This document shows, in pieces, positions 8,448 through 17,244 of a DNA stretch of 44,491 bases (position 1 is the first letter of the stretch; every line of letters starts with the position of its first letter). The DNA comes from Arenibacter nanhaiticus (GTDB lineage Bacteria; Bacteroidota; Bacteroidia; Flavobacteriales; Flavobacteriaceae): positions 1 to 44,491 of the forward strand of contig NZ_FQYX01000031.1 of assembly GCF_900141935.1 (NCBI RefSeq), written 5' to 3'. Under the pieces are notes generated by a model. It saw nothing but the letters and a program-made list of their open reading frames with translations. It was not told the DNA's origin and ran no database searches. The translations under genes and the position numbers were made by a program.

Positions 8448-11000
8448 CTAGACATTTACCTCTCCCATCAATGGATCGCTTTTAGAGGGACGGCCCGTTT
8501 CTACCCTTCCGGCATACCGACGCTCAAATTCCTTATCCCCTTCTACTTGCAAGGTAAAATCGTACCAGCCATAACTGTTTTTAGTTTCAACTATAATGCT
8601 TTTTGTTTCTCCGGCTACAATGGTGACGTCCTGTCCTGGGGTATTATAGGCATTCCCAATCATTTTTAAACGAAGACTTCTATTGCTTTCCGAGTTTGTA
8701 ACTTGTATTTCGATATTCCCGTTCGGTTTTTTTATAAAGCCTCTGTTTCTTTGGTACTGTAGTTCTATTGCTATCTCCGGATCTTGTTGATCTCCCTTTA
8801 ACTCCCTATAAAACCCATTGGGCCCATAAACCCTCAAGTGGTATCGCTTGTCTTCAAAATGTTCCAAAGGCCATTGCGAAGAAATACTATCGCCGGCCCT
8901 CACGGCCTGAGACCAGGTTTGAACAGCTTCAAATTGCATTTCCCCTTCCTTATTTTTTTGCAAATAGTTCCCTGGCGCATATACATTAAACGGGGCACCC
9001 AAAGCCGCATTTCCAAAAAACTTATCTGCGGCAGTAAAGCTGATTTCGACATATTTTCTATCGCCCGTCAATCGGCCATCCACATATAATTCATAAGACA
9101 AGGGAGAAGAATCTCGGATACCAGGTTCTTGCCGGGGCATAAATCTGGTCCTAGGGTTTTGAACGGCTTCCTGAATTTCATCGGCCGTCAAGGCTTTAAA
9201 ATTAGAAGGTAAATCCTTAAAACTAGCATTGTATACCGTTTTCATAATTTCATTTCGCTCAATAAATTCTGGCAATTTTGTACCTTCCCCATCAAAGGTT
9301 CTGAAACTAGAGGTCAGATTTCCGCAAACGGTCCTTCTCCAGTCGCTGATATTAGTTTCCTTAATATGCTTACCCGTCTTTTTGCTTAAGAACTCTTCCA
9401 TAAACATTAAGGTGGAGGAAATATCACAAACCTCCGAATTTACCCAGCCTCCCTTGCTCCAAGGCGAAGCGATAACCATAGGTACTCGGTACCCAAGACC
9501 AACTGGACTTTCGCGGGCATTTTTTGGGGAAAGACCTTTTTTATCTAACTCTTCTTCCAAGGCGACATACTCTTCAGCGGTATCAATTCCTTTAGAAACT
9601 GCGGATTTTTGATCTGGCCTTGGTGCTACAAAGGGAGGCACATGGTCAAAATACCCATCGTTTTCATCATAGGTTAATATAAAAATGGTCTTCTTCCAAA
9701 TTTCCGGATTCTTGGTTAGAATATCCAGCACTTCAGAAACGTACCAAGCCCCGTACCATGGAGCGCTAGGATGATCGGAAAATTTTTGGGGCGCCACCAA
9801 CCAAGAAACAGTTGGCAATTGGTCCTTGTTGACGTCTTCCCGAAATTGATGTAGAATATCGCCTTTGGGAATTTTCACACTGCGTTCCTCTCCGTTTTCT
9901 GTATAGGATATGGTTTCCGTTTGGTGATAATTAGGATCCTTGCTATTGGTAGTAAACGCCCTTTGGTGCAGGTTCTTTTCATAATCGGAAAGTTTATCAA
10001 AATTTTCCATACTCCATCTTTGGAGTGTTTCCTTTGTTTTTAATAGTTCCCTTCTTTTCTTAACCAACACCTTTTTGGTTTCGCTATCAGAATCGTTAGG
10101 TTCTTGGCTTAATTGCTGCTCCAAGGCAAGGATTTCTTCGGGCAGCACTTTTTTCCGTTGCTCCAAATATTTCCGGTGTCCTTCGCTGTACCGGACATTG
10201 AACTGTGAAAACCATTCTAGGTTATTGTCGGTGAAATTAGCGAGCAATGACTCGTCTTCCCCAGATAGTTCCGTTTTTAAACTAATTTCATTTTGATATA
10301 CTTTCCATGGAATCCCGTGCTCTTCCAAGCGCTCGGGAAAAGTTTTCCAATGTACCTCTTTATTGTAGGATACCTCCGAATTTCGGACTAAAGGAGGCGA
10401 GGAAGGAGAGTCCCTTAATTTTCCACTCCAAAAGAAAAGTCTGTTCGAAGTGGTACCCGTTAAGGAGGAACAGAAATGTTGATCGAAAACAGTAAAAGAA
10501 TCGGCTAAAGAATAGTAAAACGGAATATCTTCCCTTGTATAATACCCCATTGTCAGCGGAATATGGGCATATTCCTTATTCCATGGCCTTTTTGCCTCTA
10601 ACCACTGATCGTACTTTCCATGGTTTCGAGCATCGACCTGATTCTCCCAAGAATGTGGCAAATCGCCCATCCAGGTAGCCTTGGTATCTTTTATATGAAG
10701 CCGAAAAGGCACATAAGTGTCCCCTGTTTTGTTGCTCTGTAACCAAACAGGAATCTTATTGGGCAAAGAAATAGCCCTGGGGTCGTTAAAACCCCTTACT
10801 CCTTGCAAACTTCCAAAACAGTGGTCAAAAGAACGATTTTCCTGCATCAAAAAGACTATATGCTCGGCATCGTGAAAGGTACTCCCCTTTGGAGGATCTA
10901 TACTTAGGGCTCTTTGGATAGATGGCGGCAAGGTCGTCATTAGACCGAACCCCCCACCTAACAATCCCGCTTTTTTTAAAAAATCTCTTCTATTATCCAT
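8448..11000 (-). CDS. Phosphocholine-specific phospholipase C (Tat-exported)
   Basis: 850 residues from the ATG at 10998-11000. A TTG ten codons further upstream keeps the frame open, but the ATG places the twin-arginine motif NRRDFLKKAGLLGG directly at the N-terminus, so I chose it. The phosphoesterase domain starts with HIVFLMQENRSFDHCFGSLQGVRG (metal-binding Glu/Asn) and continues to ILTYDENDGYFDHVPP and PWSKGGWVN. Two beta domains (DUF756 type, from about residue 650) close the protein, as in PlcH/PlcN. It would hydrolyse phosphatidylcholine or sphingomyelin outside the cytoplasm and release phosphocholine. A charged insert (KVLPEEILALEQQLSQEPND, about 290-330) is common in Bacteroidota homologues. 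Confidence 0.92.
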   Translation of the reverse strand: MDNRRDFLKKAGLLGGGFGLMTTLPPSIQRALSIDPPKGSTFHDAEHIVFLMQENRSFDHCFGSLQGVRGFNDPRAISLPNKIPVWLQSNKTGDTYVPFRLHIKDTKATWMGDLPHSWENQVDARNHGKYDQWLEAKRPWNKEYAHIPLTMGYYTREDIPFYYSLADSFTVFDQHFCSSLTGTTSNRLFFWSGKLRDSPSSPPLVRNSEVSYNKEVHWKTFPERLEEHGIPWKVYQNEISLKTELSGEDESLLANFTDNNLEWFSQFNVRYSEGHRKYLEQRKKVLPEEILALEQQLSQEPNDSDSETKKVLVKKRRELLKTKETLQRWSMENFDKLSDYEKNLHQRAFTTNSKDPNYHQTETISYTENGEERSVKIPKGDILHQFREDVNKDQLPTVSWLVAPQKFSDHPSAPWYGAWYVSEVLDILTKNPEIWKKTIFILTYDENDGYFDHVPPFVAPRPDQKSAVSKGIDTAEEYVALEEELDKKGLSPKNARESPVGLGYRVPMVIASPWSKGGWVNSEVCDISSTLMFMEEFLSKKTGKHIKETNISDWRRTVCGNLTSSFRTFDGEGTKLPEFIERNEIMKTVYNASFKDLPSNFKALTADEIQEAVQNPRTRFMPRQEPGIRDSSPLSYELYVDGRLTGDRKYVEISFTAADKFFGNAALGAPFNVYAPGNYLQKNKEGEMQFEAVQTWSQAVRAGDSISSQWPLEHFEDKRYHLRVYGPNGFYRELKGDQQDPEIAIELQYQRNRGFIKKPNGNIEIQVTNSESNRSLRLKMIGNAYNTPGQDVTIVAGETKSIIVETKNSYGWYDFTLQVEGDKEFERRYAGRVETGRPSKSDPLMGEVNV

Positions 11001-11587
11001 CTCTTTAGAATGTTTATTCCTTTTATACAATTCCTATAAACAAAAAACTTAGGAAAAAAAGTTTGCCAAAGATCAATTGGACCTATTACAGCATACTATT
11101 CTAACCTAAGTTGTTTACTTCTCAAAAGTATTCTTATTTGGCTTTCCTTATCGTAATTAGGGAAAATCCACATTATCTATTTATAAGCTCTTTTTCACTT
11201 CGCTCAAAATTAAATTAAACAACTATATTTCCAAGAGTAATATTACATTTATTTACTATTCACAATCCTTCCTATTATCATCTCCATCACAATGTCCGTA
11301 TTCCGCTTCCTTCAAAATGGTAAACATCTTTAAAATGAAAATTACATATAGCAATGGATTCTCCCTCAACTCCGTTCTAAAAATCTTCCAAAGGCCGCTC
11401 TAGCCCAACCACCTTATTCCTATTGGCTTAGGGATGCTCTGAAAGGGTATATTGTTGACATGTCGGAACCTCTTTTTAAACAAAAAGACCGCCCTATTAG
11501 AAGGCGGTTTATAGAATGTATTTAATTGCTATAAATCTATGTTTACACTAGTAATAATAGTGAATATGGCAGCACACCGGCAACTAT
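11001..11587. other. Intergenic stretch between phospholipase C and the GH20 relic
   Basis: 587 bp, AT-rich, with no ORF of note. It carries the hairpin at 11488-11508 near the GH20 end, and must hold the promoter of the leftward phospholipase C gene close to 11000-11100. No clear TAnnTTTG box was identified. Confidence 0.35.
11488..11508 (-). terminator. Hairpin terminator downstream of the GH20 relic
   Basis: ACCGCC (11488-11493) pairs with GGCGGT (11503-11508) around a 9-nt loop. On the minus strand the stem is followed by CTTTTTG, a short U-tract (11482-11487 on the plus strand are A-rich). It lies 80 bp past the GH20 stop and fits an intrinsic terminator for that former gene. Confidence 0.6.
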
Positions 11588-12941
11588 TTATTTCTTTGGC
11601 AATGCCTCTTCTAAAGGTGCAAAGTACATCCCTTGGTTTTTCCCATTCTCCATCGTAGTAGGAAGTGTCTTTAAAAAGGCATCAAAACCTTTTTGTACTG
11701 GTTGTGTACATCCCACTTCGGCATAGGCGGCAATCCTTGGAAAAGTCATAAAAGTCATGAAAGCCATATACCCACTGGCAGGAATCCATTCGTCCCCACA
11801 TTTGACAACCTATACCTACAATTCTATTGTGATATTCTGGGCTTAAATCCTTCGGAATAGGATCAAAATCGTAAGATCTTTTCAGGGAAATATTGTCATA
11901 GGAATAATCCAAATACGTTTCTGTATGCAGGGAATCTACAATAGTATACCCGTTTTCAGGGGCTTCAGTCATTGGTTTAATATCAGCTTTCCAAAAATGG
12001 ACCACTGATGATTTAGATAATTCCAATTCTGCAGCGGCACCTTTGTCTGCCTGATATTCGTGAACATTGGTCCCCAAAATCTCGTTCCATCCCATCATTT
12101 TTCTACCCATGCTCTCTATATAATTAGAAATTCTATTGGCAAATGCCACCTGAAATCACTACTGACCCCAAAATTAATAGGCACTTCTATTTCATTTCCT
12201 GAGGATCCCATCCAAGGGTAGGCCGCGATGGCAGCAGAAGAATGTCCGGCCATTTCTAATTCCTAGGTCCCACTTGGGTACTTGTTCTTTTAGAACCTAT
12301 TTCGACAGGTAAAGGGTACTTTTTAATTTCTATCCTCCATCCCTGTTTGTCTACCAAATGCCAATGAAAAATGTTCATTTTTAACCTTGCCATTTCATTC
12401 AGCAATTTTTTCAATTGCCCTTTGCCCTGAAAATATCATCCTTCATCTAGCATATAGGCTCTCCATCCAAAACGGGGAACATCTTTTATTTCTACATAAT
12501 TCACCAACTGCTTTCCATCTTCTAATACCACGAGTTGAGGTAACGTTTGAAGGCCAAAGAACAATCCTTGTTCATTAGAGGAGGTAATTTGAATACCATT
12601 TTTGTTCGCTACAAAGGTCTAAGCCCCTTCTGACTGCACTTCCTGATTATCTAATATAAGTTTTAAACTTGCCTTGTTTTACCTGTAGCAATCAGATTTC
12701 CTTTGACCTTAAATTCGTCTCCTAAAAGAGAGGCCACATCCTTTGTCAATTGCTCAAGGCTCTCAACATTGGCAAAAACCACTAATCCGTCATTTAGAAC
12801 GTACTCTCCCTTTTTTACGGTTACCTCATTAGGTTGTGGTATAACAGGAATAGAATTCGTTTGTCCAATACCGGAAACAGGTATTAAAAAGACCAAACTG
12901 AAAAGAAAAGTCAATAGTGTTTTTCCCTTTTTTGAAACATT
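11588..12941 (-). pseudogene. Beta-N-acetylhexosaminidase (GH20), multiply broken
   Basis: Pieces of one GH20 enzyme can be read leftward. There is a signal peptide and N-terminal domain (IPVIPQPNEVTVKKGEYVLN, near 12850), then FGWRAYMLDEG followed by an in-frame stop and NEMARLKMNIFHWHLVDKQG WRIEIKKYP, then AGHSSAAIAAYPWMGSSGNE, then NRISNYIESMGRKMMGWNEI and finally GCQMWG. After a one-base shift near 11797 the frame continues EWIPASGYMAFMTFMTFPRI to the stop at 11588. A further one-base defect lies in the A-run just after the ATG at 12941. The segment between INFGV and FANRIS is missing; in intact family members it holds the HxGGDE catalytic pair, so no activity is possible. Likely lost after the neighbouring sulfatase/esterase block was in use. 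Confidence 0.9.
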
Positions 12942-13157
12942 AATTGGTGATTGATAGTATATTCTTATTCCTTTCTGTAAAGCTTAGCATATTACCAAAT
13001 ACACGTAATATTTACGCTAATACTTATCAATTAAAAACCCATTCCCTTTAACTCTTCCAAAATTTTTCTTTTTTAAGAATAGTACAAGCTTTCAGCAACT
13101 TATATCACCCCTAATGTTCTATTCTTGCACTCCCCGCCTTCCTTCTATGTACTATCC

Positions 13158-15305
13158 TTACTTTTTTCGGAACCGTCTTGCTATTGTCACCCCTATTTCA
13201 TCAAGTTTTTCCAGGGGTTCTGTAAGGGCCGGATTCATTAAGTCTATTGGGGCAGTATCGGCAACACCGGCTTGTTTGGGATAGATAAGGATAAAACTAT
13301 TGTCCCGAAAATATTTATTTAAATACCCAGGTATTTTTTCCATGCTAGCTTGATACGACGGTTTATCCTTTCGGCTCATCACAAATATCAAATTATCATC
13401 TTTATGAAAATCCTTTGCTAGGATTAAAAATTCGTCCCAATTGTCAAACTGGTTGAATTCGCATTCCAGGGGATGCTTTAATTGTATTTCCTTTATATAT
13501 TTTAAGGTTGCCTCTGTGGCGTAAAAGACCAGTTTTGCACCAGAATTGCGCGATATATTCCACACTTTCACCAACCAAAAAGCAAAGCCCATTTCTTTCT
13601 CTGCTTTCTCTGGAACCAAAATAATATTTCTTTTTATAGTGCCAAATGGCTGGGTAGGTTTATAGATCAACGTGGTAGTATTGCATTTGGTCAGAATCCC
13701 CTCAGTCAAATTTCCCAAGAAAGAATCTGAGATCCCTTTTTTAATATGGAGGCCCAAAATTAAATCGGTGATCTTATGTTCTTTTACAACGCTCGATATT
13801 CCGTTCACAATATTCAGGTCGTACCGAAGCAGCTGGTGCAATAAATTATCTGTTGCCGAAGCTGTCACTGCCGCTTTATTCAATATTTTTCTAGCATTTT
13901 TTTCTGCCGCCCCATCGGCAGTATTGTTGCTTATTATACTGAGGGCATACAGACCTTCCTTGCTTTTTTTAGACTGTATGGTTACCCCTAAATTGATTAG
14001 CTCATCGGTGGTTTCGGTGTTGCTTATTGGGATAAGGATATTTTCATAATCGTCATTATCATCTAAATTGGTGTCCGAAACCTCTAAAAGGGCCATACTC
14101 TTGGCCCCTTTTTGTGCCACAAAAGACGCATGTGTACAGGTAAATAAGATCATTAAAATGGTACCGTTTAAAACGCTTTCACTCAGCAATCTAATAGGTT
14201 CCCCATCAGGGGTTTCCCCTACAATAATATTATACCCTATTAATACGGCCGCTAAGGTTGCTGCCGCTTGCGCATTGCTCAAACCAAAAATCAACCTTCT
14301 TTCGTCATTCGATAATTTATACGTTCTTTGGGTCAACCAAGCGGCTATAAATTTTGCAGAAGTAGCCACTAAAATCATTATACCGGCTACTTGAAGAGTT
14401 TCCCAATCTTTAAAAAACACCCGGTAATCTATGAGCATTCCTACTCCTATTAGAAAGAAGGGAATAAAAATAGCATTTCCAACAAAGTCTATCCTATTCA
14501 TCAAGGGAGAGGTATGGGGAATAAGCCTATTAAGGGCCAAACCTGTTAAAAAAGCCCCTATGATAGCTTCTATTCCGGCTAATTGCGCCAATACAGCTCC
14601 TAGAAACACCATCACCAGCACAAATATATATTGTGCCACATTATCATCGAACCGCTTAAAAAACCAACTCCCTATAATTGGAAAAAGAAACACCACGATA
14701 AGACCAAAAATGAGAACAGAAACAGATAATCGAAGCCAAAAGGCCGTATTTACCTCTCCGACAGACATGCCTACAATTACGGCCAGCACCAATAAAGCCA
14801 AGGTATCGGTTATCATAGTCCCGCCTACCGTAAGATTTACAGCCCTATTTTTAGCGACCCCCAATTTACTGATCAGGGGGTAAGCTATTAAGGTATGTGA
14901 TGCAAACATACTCGCCAATAAAATGGCACTGGGAATAGAAAAATTTAAAATATAAATACCCGTTAGGGTTCCTAAAACCATCGGAATCAAAAAAGTATAC
15001 GCCCCAAACACCAGGCTTTTTTTACTGTTTTTTTTAAAATCGCCCAGATCTATTTCCAATCCGGCAAGGAACATAATATATAAAAGTCCCGCCGTCCCCG
15101 AAAGAATAATACTGCTATCGCGTTCCATTAAAAAAAAGCCATTGGGCCCAATAACCGCACCGGCAATAATAAGTCCCAAAAGTGGGGGGATTTTTAATTT
15201 GTTCAGTAGGATGGGGGCAAATAATATAATGACCAGAATAAGAAGAAATTTCAATACCGGATCTGTTAGCGGCAAGCTGGGATCAAAGCTGTTTAAAAAT
15301 AACAT
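13158..15305 (-). CDS. CPA2-type cation/proton antiporter with C-terminal USP-like domain
   Basis: 715 residues. The first about 390 form 12 or so membrane helices with typical Na+/H+ exchanger (Kef/NhaS type) signatures: PPLLGLIIAGAVIGPNGF, MFLAGLEIDLGDFKK, LASMFASHTLIAYP, IEAIIGAFLTGLALNRLIPH and GLSNAQAAATLAAVLIGYN. The rest (about 420-715) is soluble and alternates strand and helix, with NILIPISNTET and a second half near NIILVPEKAEKE, resembling tandem universal stress protein domains that may gate the channel by nucleotide. No TrkA-N (KTN) glycine motif is visible. It should exchange Na+ or K+ for protons across the inner membrane. Transcribed alone, with long spacers on both sides. Confidence 0.88.
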   Translation of the reverse strand: MLFLNSFDPSLPLTDPVLKFLLILVIILFAPILLNKLKIPPLLGLIIAGAVIGPNGFFLMERDSSIILSGTAGLLYIMFLAGLEIDLGDFKKNSKKSLVFGAYTFLIPMVLGTLTGIYILNFSIPSAILLASMFASHTLIAYPLISKLGVAKNRAVNLTVGGTMITDTLALLVLAVIVGMSVGEVNTAFWLRLSVSVLIFGLIVVFLFPIIGSWFFKRFDDNVAQYIFVLVMVFLGAVLAQLAGIEAIIGAFLTGLALNRLIPHTSPLMNRIDFVGNAIFIPFFLIGVGMLIDYRVFFKDWETLQVAGIMILVATSAKFIAAWLTQRTYKLSNDERRLIFGLSNAQAAATLAAVLIGYNIIVGETPDGEPIRLLSESVLNGTILMILFTCTHASFVAQKGAKSMALLEVSDTNLDDNDDYENILIPISNTETTDELINLGVTIQSKKSKEGLYALSIISNNTADGAAEKNARKILNKAAVTASATDNLLHQLLRYDLNIVNGISSVVKEHKITDLILGLHIKKGISDSFLGNLTEGILTKCNTTTLIYKPTQPFGTIKRNIILVPEKAEKEMGFAFWLVKVWNISRNSGAKLVFYATEATLKYIKEIQLKHPLECEFNQFDNWDEFLILAKDFHKDDNLIFVMSRKDKPSYQASMEKIPGYLNKYFRDNSFILIYPKQAGVADTAPIDLMNPALTEPLEKLDEIGVTIARRFRKK

Positions 15306-15577
15306 ATAAGGTGATTTAGTAATTAATATAGCGCAATTCTTTGCCCTTTAGGGAACAAGTTGCTGTCTTACATTTCTTTTCAATCGCTCTTTGATTCCTA
15401 TGTAAGAACATCCTAATTGCCGGGCAATATACGTGAATTATGGACTCGTTTATTTTTTTTAAGAAAACATAAACGACCCCCTATACACTCTTATTATCAG
15501 CACCTTAAAACTGTTTAAAAGTGGTTTCAATACGACTTAAACGCAAATCATCTCCATGTCCCTATTAGCTTTATTAG

Positions 15578-15664
15578 TTTGGGCGTTCCCTCCTTCGTCG
15601 GGCGGGCCCTTGGCTATATCCCTTGCGCCGCTGCGGGGATGCCGCCGCGCTCCCTAACGCGGAA
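15578..15664 (+). repeat. 87-nt GC-rich interspersed repeat, copy A
   Basis: First of three equally long copies in this window. About 60 of 87 bases are G or C, against an AT-rich background. GCGTT (repeat positions 6-10) can pair with AACGC (79-83). Inside, GGC (35-37) plus ATCCC (41-45) pairs with GGGAT (59-63) plus GCC (64-66), leaving a TAT bulge. It differs from copy B at 5 positions and from copy C at 7, without indels. It sits between two leftward genes. Confidence 0.85.
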
Positions 15665-15742
15665 CTTCTTTCCATTGAGACCGTCGTATCTGTTCCCTAT
15701 TCCTTTTTCTTCTATCAACTTTTAATATTGCACCCAAAGGGA

Positions 15743-15780
15743 AAGCCCAATACAAAGAGGTGTTCCTTTGCATTGGGCTT
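15743..15780 (-). terminator. Hairpin downstream of the amidohydrolase gene
   Basis: Arms at 15743-15757 and 15766-15780 (AAGCCCAAT and ATTGGGCTT outside, CAAAG and CTTTG inside, one mismatch) form a 14-bp stem starting 25 bp after the stop at 15806. On the minus strand it is followed by TTTCCCTTT, a weak U-rich tail. Probable terminator of the MFS-amidohydrolase transcript. Confidence 0.6.
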
Positions 15781-15805
15781 ATAAGTAAGATTAGGACCAG
15801 ACGAC

Positions 15806-17227
15806 TTATTTTGTCTCCGCCGCCTTTAGTTTTACTGCTTCCAACATTTGGTCTAGAGCTGTTCTATCATAGTGAATCCCCTTGGCAATAACGGCATGTA
15901 TTCGCTGAGTATTCTGGATATCCTTCAGCGGATTGGCATTTAACAGCACAATATCTGCTTTTTTTCCTGAGGCTATTTTTCCATAATTATTTTTATGCAG
16001 GAAGTCGGGTGAATTTATGACCGATGCTTGTAGCGCCTCTAGAGGTGTTAGGCCATAGTGCACCAACAAGGCCAATTCCTGATGGATTCCTATTCCGGGG
16101 AAATTAAAAGAATTTAGGTATCCGGCATCGGTACCGGCCATAATCTTGACCCCGGCCTTTTGTAAAAGGGGTAAAATAGAGGCCGATTTCTCAAACACCT
16201 CGTGTCTTTTTGCGATAGCAGCTGCATCGTCCTGTGCCGCCCTATTTACACGCCATTCGTACGTACGTTGCAATCCCTTGCCTATATATTGCAGGTAAGG
16301 ATCGTTTTTATGATCGTTTTGATCTAGAAATACTACGGTATGACTACTGTTTAGGGTTGGGGTAACGGCAACACCTTTCCTGGCCATTTCTCTATAGGTA
16401 CGCATTGCTGCGGCGGTATCAAAATTTTCCAGTATATATTCATTCACGGCACGACCTCTAATTTCGCCTTTTTCAATACTTTTTGCCAGACTTTCTTCAT
16501 CTTTTACACCGGCTCTCCATGCGTAATAAATGTGCTCAACACCACTCAACCCGGCATCCATAACCTCCTGCAAGGTCAGTGCCCCAGGAGAATGACCTGT
16601 AATTTCCCAACCTCTTTTACGCACCTCTTTTAGGGCTTCCAAATAAAGTTGTGGCCTAAGGGTATTATCAGTGATTTTTACAAAATCGACTTTCAATGTT
16701 TCTAAAGAATCCAAGGCTTGAAACAATTCTGAACTCGATCCAATTTCCAAATCGCCAGGCCAAATAGAATTGATGCCTTCCAATTTGGGTCCTGAGGTAA
16801 ATATGGTAGGCCCGTTTAGACTGCCCTCGTTAATGGCATCACGCCATTCAATAACCTTGTCACTGATATCTCCGGCACAATCCCTTACGGTAGTAACCCC
16901 ATGCGCCAAATACAAGGGCAATAGGTTTTTGTTTTCTTCTACAATGTTATCGCCTCCAAAATGCACGTGCATATCCCATAGTCCGGGCATGGCAAAACGA
17001 TTTCCCCCATCGATGAGCCCGCTGGTTGTATAGTCCTTAACTTTCTTATTGGGAATCACAGCGAGGATCTTTTCGTCTTGAATTACAATGGCTCGGTCCT
17101 TCCGTATTTTTCCGGTTTGGATATCCATCACCTTAACGGAATGAATAATAAGGTCTGCGGTTTTATCTTGCGCCCTTGCGAAAGCAGCTGCAATAAGAAG
17201 TAATAAAGTACTTAAAATAGTTTTCAT
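15806..17227 (-). CDS. Secreted amidohydrolase (imidazolonepropionase-like)
   Basis: 473 residues with a signal peptide (1-19, AAAFARA/Q). Metal ligands of the amidohydrolase TIM barrel are visible: MPGLWDMHVHFGGDN (HxH at about 87-89), a lysine or equivalent region in VDFVKITDN, EITGHSPGAL with the next His, SGVEHIYYAW, and AGTDAGYL with the catalytic Asp. The C-terminal end (IASGKKADIVLLNANPLKDI) is typical of imidazolonepropionase-like and Xaa-Pro-dipeptidase-like members that carry signal peptides in Bacteroidota. Likely hydrolyses an amide or peptide-like bond in the periplasm. It starts 17 bp after the MFS gene, so the two are surely co-transcribed; the AraC protein upstream is a plausible regulator. 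Confidence 0.88.
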   Translation of the reverse strand: MKTILSTLLLLIAAAFARAQDKTADLIIHSVKVMDIQTGKIRKDRAIVIQDEKILAVIPNKKVKDYTTSGLIDGGNRFAMPGLWDMHVHFGGDNIVEENKNLLPLYLAHGVTTVRDCAGDISDKVIEWRDAINEGSLNGPTIFTSGPKLEGINSIWPGDLEIGSSSELFQALDSLETLKVDFVKITDNTLRPQLYLEALKEVRKRGWEITGHSPGALTLQEVMDAGLSGVEHIYYAWRAGVKDEESLAKSIEKGEIRGRAVNEYILENFDTAAAMRTYREMARKGVAVTPTLNSSHTVVFLDQNDHKNDPYLQYIGKGLQRTYEWRVNRAAQDDAAAIAKRHEVFEKSASILPLLQKAGVKIMAGTDAGYLNSFNFPGIGIHQELALLVHYGLTPLEALQASVINSPDFLHKNNYGKIASGKKADIVLLNANPLKDIQNTQRIHAVIAKGIHYDRTALDQMLEAVKLKAAETK

Positions 17228-17244
17228 ATATAATGTTTAGATGG

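Larger units (their letters stand above)
15306..15805. other. 500-bp intergenic stretch holding repeat copy A
   Basis: No ORF of coding character. It contains the GC-rich 87-nt repeat at 15578-15664 and a hairpin at 15743-15780 next to the amidohydrolase stop. The region nearest 15305 should hold the antiporter promoter, but no clear box was found. Confidence 0.5.

Noticed and set aside
11001-11030. Upstream TTG start of the phospholipase C gene
   Set aside because: It would put ten extra residues before the Tat motif; the ATG at 11000 fits better.
14431-14883. 150-codon open frame on the plus strand
   Set aside because: Antisense to the membrane part of the CPA2 antiporter; low-complexity Thr/Ile/Asn composition typical for a mirrored membrane gene.
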